Shown here piece after piece: positions 60,493 to 64,000 of a DNA stretch of 64,000 bases. Source of the stretch: Chloracidobacterium sp. (GTDB lineage Bacteria > Acidobacteriota > Blastocatellia > Pyrinomonadales > Pyrinomonadaceae). The notes beneath the pieces were generated by a model that was not told where the DNA came from, did not search any database, and was given only the letters and a program-made list of their open reading frames with translations. The stretch is taken from positions 744,001 to 808,000 of the forward strand of contig JADJXP010000001.1 in NCBI GenBank assembly GCA_016715795.1, given 5' to 3'. How positions within the stretch are numbered: position 1 is the first letter of the stretch; the number at the start of each line of letters is the position of its first letter. The translations under genes were made by a program, and so were the position numbers.

Positions 60493-62619
60493 ATGAGTTC
60501 TAAACAAATTGATTTTCGTGTCGCTAATATGGATTGTGAGTCAGAAGCGGCCGCCATTGAAAGAGGTTTCAGGGGCTTTCCGGGTATTCTCGGGTTGAAG
60601 ACTTACCCGAAATCCGCAAAGGTCGCGGTCACCTTTGACGAGGATACGACGTCCGCCGACGCGCTGAAAGAGAAACTAGAGGCTTTGGGTTTCCCGGCGC
60701 AGGAAGGGCGTGGGATGGTGGCCAAACCTGCCCCCTGGCGCAATCCTAAGGTTGTAACCTCTGCAATTTCAGGGATCCTTCTTCTGATCGGTTTTCTCTT
60801 GACTTTCGCGTCTACGCCGGCAGTCGTTTCGACGATCATTTATATTGCCGCGATCCTGGTCGGGGGTTATTACTTCGGACGTGAAGCCCTCGAAGAACTC
60901 GTTTTCGAACGAGAGGTGGGTATTGAGCTATTGATGAGCATTGCGGCTGTGGTGGCCGCCGTGCTGGGTCTCCCCGGAGAGGGAGCCATGCTCGCATTCC
61001 TATACTCGATTTCGGAAGCGGCTGAGGGATATACGGAAGAAAAGACTCGCGGGGCAATAAAAGCCCTGATGGATCTAGCTCCGAAAATGGCTTTGGTTAG
61101 ACGCGACGGTAACGAGGTCACAATTCCAGTTGAGGAGATTGCCGTTGGTGACATTTTCTTAGTAAAGCCCGGGCAGTCGGTGGCAACGGACGGTGAAGTT
61201 ATAGCCGGCTCATCAAGCGTAAACCAAGCGCCCGTGACCGGCGAGAGTGTACCGGTCGAGAAAACGATCGCCGACACTCTGTTCGCCGGAAGCATCAACG
61301 CTGAAGGGTTTCTGGAGGTCCGAGCGACGAAGACCTTTGCAAATAATACGATCGCCAGGATCATTCATATGGTTGAGGAGGCTCACGAGCAAAAAGGAAA
61401 AAGCCAGCAATTCATTGAGCGCTTCGGCAGACGTTACAGTCCGGCCGTTTTACTTGTGGGAATCATGATTGCAATAGTTCCACCGTTGGTCTTTGGATCT
61501 GATTGGACTACATGGCTCGTTCGGGCAACGGTATTTATAGTTGCTGCCGCGCCGTGTGCTCTGGCGATTTCGATCCCTATCACGTTAGTGGCGAGTTTGG
61601 GAACCGGAGCGCGAAATGGGGTCCTGATCAAAGGCGGATTGTACGTAGAGGAACTGGCCAAAATTAAGGTTGTTGCATTGGACAAGACGGGAACGATCAC
61701 ACGCGGTCACCCTGAGGTTACTGACTTTTTAGAGCTTCGGCCGAACGGACAGGCAAGCGGGATGTCACCAGAAAAGGTTCTATCGATTGCCGCAGGGATC
61801 GAACGGCGGAGCCAACATCCTTTGGCGAATGCAGTGGTTGAGTACGCCGAAAAACAAGGCATAACGGTCTCGGAGGTCAGCGATTTTCGATCCCTCACCG
61901 GTGCCGGTGCATCTGCAGGCGTTGATGAGTCCACGGTCTACATAGGCAGCCCAGACCTTTTCCAAAAGCAACTCGGCGCCACTCTACACGCGGAGGCGGA
62001 GACTATTGACCGCCTGCAGGCTGAAGGTAAAACTGTGATCATCATAGGTGCGGAACGTCAAGCTTGGGGACTCTTGGCAATCCGCGACAATATTCGCTCC
62101 AACGCTCGTCAGGCAATCATAGATCTTCACGCTGCCGGGGTGGAAAGAATCGTAATGCTCACCGGCGATAATCCACGGACGGCGGAAGCCATCGCGTGCG
62201 AAGTCGGCATCGACGAGTTTTACGCGGACCTCAAGCCGGAAGATAAAGTAACCAAGGTACGCGAATTGTCAGAGCGGTACGGCCACGTCGGGATGGTCGG
62301 CGACGGTGTAAACGACGCACCGGCCCTCGCGGAGGCGACGGTCGGAGTCGCAATGGGGGCAGCCGGAACGGATGTCGCGCTGGAAACCGCGGATGTAGCG
62401 TTGATGGCGGACGATCTGGAAAAACTGGTTTACGCGCTCAGACTTGCCCGGCGCAATCAGCAGGTAGTTAATCAAAACCTTGTTCTGTCAGCAGTCGTCA
62501 TTACGGTTCTAGTGATCGGTGCCGTGGGCGGTTTCTTCTCGCTTCCTGTCGCGGTGTTGGGCCATGAAATCAGTGAGTTTGTGGTTATTGGCAGCGGGCT
62601 TCGTATGCTGCGATTTTAA
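60493..62619 (+). CDS. P1B-type heavy-metal ATPase with APC motif
   Basis: 708 residues. N-terminal HMA domain with a single cysteine in MDCESE (usual CxxC reduced to CxxE). Transmembrane metal motif is APC (353-355, AAAPCALAIS) rather than CPC, closest to the P1B-4 or related SPC/APC classes. Catalytic DKTGT with Asp397, a GDNPRTAE hinge and GDGVNDAPAL are present. The end LGHEISEFVVIGSGLRML carries an HE pair in the last helix as in P1B-4. Probable Zn/Cd/Co exporter. It is in the same metal cluster as the CadC-like repressor but has its own upstream gap. Confidence 0.88.
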   Translation: MSSKQIDFRVANMDCESEAAAIERGFRGFPGILGLKTYPKSAKVAVTFDEDTTSADALKEKLEALGFPAQEGRGMVAKPAPWRNPKVVTSAISGILLLIGFLLTFASTPAVVSTIIYIAAILVGGYYFGREALEELVFEREVGIELLMSIAAVVAAVLGLPGEGAMLAFLYSISEAAEGYTEEKTRGAIKALMDLAPKMALVRRDGNEVTIPVEEIAVGDIFLVKPGQSVATDGEVIAGSSSVNQAPVTGESVPVEKTIADTLFAGSINAEGFLEVRATKTFANNTIARIIHMVEEAHEQKGKSQQFIERFGRRYSPAVLLVGIMIAIVPPLVFGSDWTTWLVRATVFIVAAAPCALAISIPITLVASLGTGARNGVLIKGGLYVEELAKIKVVALDKTGTITRGHPEVTDFLELRPNGQASGMSPEKVLSIAAGIERRSQHPLANAVVEYAEKQGITVSEVSDFRSLTGAGASAGVDESTVYIGSPDLFQKQLGATLHAEAETIDRLQAEGKTVIIIGAERQAWGLLAIRDNIRSNARQAIIDLHAAGVERIVMLTGDNPRTAEAIACEVGIDEFYADLKPEDKVTKVRELSERYGHVGMVGDGVNDAPALAEATVGVAMGAAGTDVALETADVALMADDLEKLVYALRLARRNQQVVNQNLVLSAVVITVLVIGAVGGFFSLPVAVLGHEISEFVVIGSGLRMLRF

Positions 62620-62869
62620 CGTCCAGATTTGTGCCGGTGAGCTACCACTGACAATAGCCGCGTTAGCCACTCCGAAGGCGCCTCGAAGATCATTCGATTT
62701 AGGACCATTCGGTTCCGTTCGCACGTCGAGCTTTGGCTCTCAACTTAAGCGCGAGTTTTTCCACATCGGTTTCTACTTTGGGGCTTACAAAAGACTGTGA
62801 TGCAGGGCGTCGCCGTCCGGCACAAGAGTTGCTCTCAATCAGGTTGGAACCATCCCCACAGGAGGAAAT

Positions 62870-63283
62870 ATGCAAGTACAACGTGCAAAGCACCAAAAAT
62901 ATGGTCTCAGCCGCAAAATCAATGCAACATTCGAGGAGGCGACTGAGCGTACTCGCATCGCCCTCGGAAAAGAGGGCTTCGGGATTCTTTCCGAGATACG
63001 GATCGACGAGAAGCTAAAGGAAAAGCTCGGTGTGGATTTTCGCCCTTATTTGATACTGGGCGCATGCAATCCGCCGCTTGCTTACCGGACGCTGCTCCAG
63101 GACATTGAAGTTGGGCTGCTGCTGCCCTGCAACATTATCGTTTACGAAGCGGACGATAAGAATAGCTCCGTGGTCTCGGCGATCGACCCCATAGAAATGA
63201 TGTCGCTGATCGACAATCCAGCGATCCATGAGGTCGCTAACGAGGTGCACGAGCGCCTGCAAAAGGTGATCGCAATGGTCTAA
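62870..63283 (+). CDS. DUF302 protein
   Basis: 137 residues after CACAGGAGGAAAT. The DUF302 pattern is clear: FEEATERTRIALGKEGFGIL, EIRIDEKLKEKLGVDFRPYLILGACNP with a conserved cysteine, and LLPCNIIVYE. DUF302 proteins often lie near metal or sulfur genes; role unknown. No signal peptide. 250 bases of gap separate it from the ATPase. Confidence 0.88.
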   Translation: MQVQRAKHQKYGLSRKINATFEEATERTRIALGKEGFGILSEIRIDEKLKEKLGVDFRPYLILGACNPPLAYRTLLQDIEVGLLLPCNIIVYEADDKNSSVVSAIDPIEMMSLIDNPAIHEVANEVHERLQKVIAMV

Positions 63284-63456
63284 GATCGGTCGCACCGTCC
63301 TAATAAACGCGATCTTCCTCTGGTGGTGGAGCGATTCTGCGTTCGCCCTTATCACAGTCCCGATTGTCGCACCTGAAGGCATCGAAGCCCATCGCGGCGA
63401 GAGACGCGACGATTGTCATTGACTTTTGTGAGAGCCAAGGAATATATTCAAACGTG

Positions 63457-63834
63457 ATGGTAAAGCGGATCACATTGCTTTTCATACTCATCGCTCTGGT
63501 AGGTGGGGTTGTGTCGGGGACACCGCTGCATTCTCCAAACGATAAAATGATGAAATGCTGTGATAAGGCTCGAAGCAAGGATCATTCACCTGCGGCGGAG
63601 GCGACCCGTCTTTGCTGTGCCGTTAATTGTTCCGAGTCTATTCCGACCCCGTCAGGCATCTCATTCAGTTTTTACCCGTCAAGCAAGACTGTTTCGCAGT
63701 CTATTGCCGAGCAGATAGCGGCTCTGTTTCCAACGAGAACCGTTCAACCTTCTAAATCGCCGCTCTATTCGCGTCTAGCTCTAACGCGAACATTTCAACC
63801 CAGATACATCCAACATAATTCGTTTTTGATCTAG
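63457..63834 (+). CDS. Small secreted Cys-containing protein
   Basis: 125 residues from ATG 63457. Signal peptide: KRITLLFILIALVGGVVSG followed by TPLHSP. Mature part has KMMKCCDKAR, a LCCAVNCSE pair and a Ser/Thr-rich end. The MKCCxxA and CCxxxC pattern is often seen in small proteins encoded before RND or copper-efflux genes. Outward location and cysteines suggest a metal role. No ribosome site better than GTGATG is seen. Confidence 0.55.
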   Translation: MVKRITLLFILIALVGGVVSGTPLHSPNDKMMKCCDKARSKDHSPAAEATRLCCAVNCSESIPTPSGISFSFYPSSKTVSQSIAEQIAALFPTRTVQPSKSPLYSRLALTRTFQPRYIQHNSFLI

Positions 63835-63962
63835 CTTAATAGGAGTAGTGCGCCGATTTTTGGTGAACTACGCCTTTTTTGCTGCGCAATACCGCGCCTT
63901 TTTGCGGCTTCCTTTGGAATACGCGAGGCTCGAAATCAAATTTACTTTTAGGAGAAAACAGT

Positions 63963-64000
63963 ATGAAGAAGACTTTTTTAATTATTGGTTCAGTTACGCT
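63963..64000 (+). CDS. Start of a secreted protein gene (cut by window edge)
   Basis: ATG 63963 after TTAGGAGAAAACAGT, reading MKKTFLIIGSVT, a typical signal-peptide start. The rest lies beyond the window. Confidence 0.6.
   Translation, partial: MKKTFLIIGSVT

Noticed and set aside
1..64000. CRISPR arrays, rRNA genes, insertion-sequence transposases
   Set aside because: No regularly spaced repeats, rRNA segments or DDE transposase genes were seen anywhere in the window.

Overview
The window looks like a stretch of accessory chromosome from a free-living, mid-GC Gram-negative-type bacterium. Gene style (sigma-54 regulators, DUF932-type proteins, strong AGGAGG ribosome sites, scattered CadC/ZIP metal genes) would fit Acidobacteriota such as Blastocatellia, but no ribosomal or housekeeping gene is present, so this is a weak guess. 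Almost everything is mobile-element backbone, defence or metal-resistance cargo.

Layout. (1) 1-7.5 kb, minus strand: a predicted defence operon (SNF2 helicase with DUF3883, ArdC-like/ImmA-like metallopeptidase, DUF1156 DNA methyltransferase running off the left edge). It is preceded by a clean -24/-12 promoter and by a sigma-54 activator whose N-terminus looks like a CARF/RtcR-type ligand domain. (2) 7.9-13.8 kb, plus strand: backbone module A (winged-helix protein, VirD4/HerA-like ATPase, Cys-rich protein, ParB-like protein, two small conserved proteins, DUF932-like protein, terminator). (3) 14-20.6 kb: cargo of uncertain role (TPR proteins, ChaC-like cyclotransferase, a PD-(D/E)XK plus EEP nuclease pair, ADP-ribosylglycohydrolase). 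(4) 20.7-26.1 kb: a complete type III CBASS with CapP/CapH regulators, Cap6, two HORMA-type proteins, a CD-NTase and a Cap4-like endonuclease-SAVED effector. (5) 26.2-27.6 kb: tyrosine integrase next to the 3' half of a tRNA-Asn gene, a likely attachment site.

(6) 27.6-35.3 kb, minus strand: an eight-gene operon that looks like a bacterial ubiquitin-like conjugation system: Ubl modifier, E2-like, JAMM protease, E1-like, a second E2-like, a membrane protein, a VirD4/HerA-like ATPase with a nuclease-like tail, and a recombinase-domain protein lacking the catalytic resolvase domain. A winged-helix regulator is divergent from it. (7) 36.8-40.4 kb: cysteine hydrolase, XRE regulator, RuvC-like protein, a 57-residue protein and a large serine recombinase. 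(8) 40.5-49.9 kb: a type I restriction-modification locus (HsdM, HsdS, DUF3800 protein plus a structured RNA candidate, HsdR, YgjP-like metallopeptidase). (9) 50.2-57.1 kb: backbone module B/C, a second, partly duplicated copy of module A in the same orientation. (10) 57.2-64 kb: metal-resistance genes (CadC/SmtB repressor with palindromic operator, ZIP-family transporter fusion, P1B ATPase, DUF302 protein, secreted small protein).

The arrangement module - cargo - integrase/att followed by another set of defence genes and a second module suggests two related integrative elements in tandem. A 13-kb stretch (about 39.9-53.2 kb) carries many single-base indels in otherwise well-conserved genes, mostly at short homopolymers, and probably reflects uncorrected sequencing error rather than decay. 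The most interesting items are the Ubl operon with two E2-like proteins, and the CARF-type sigma-54 activator with its matching promoter before a methyltransferase/helicase defence operon.
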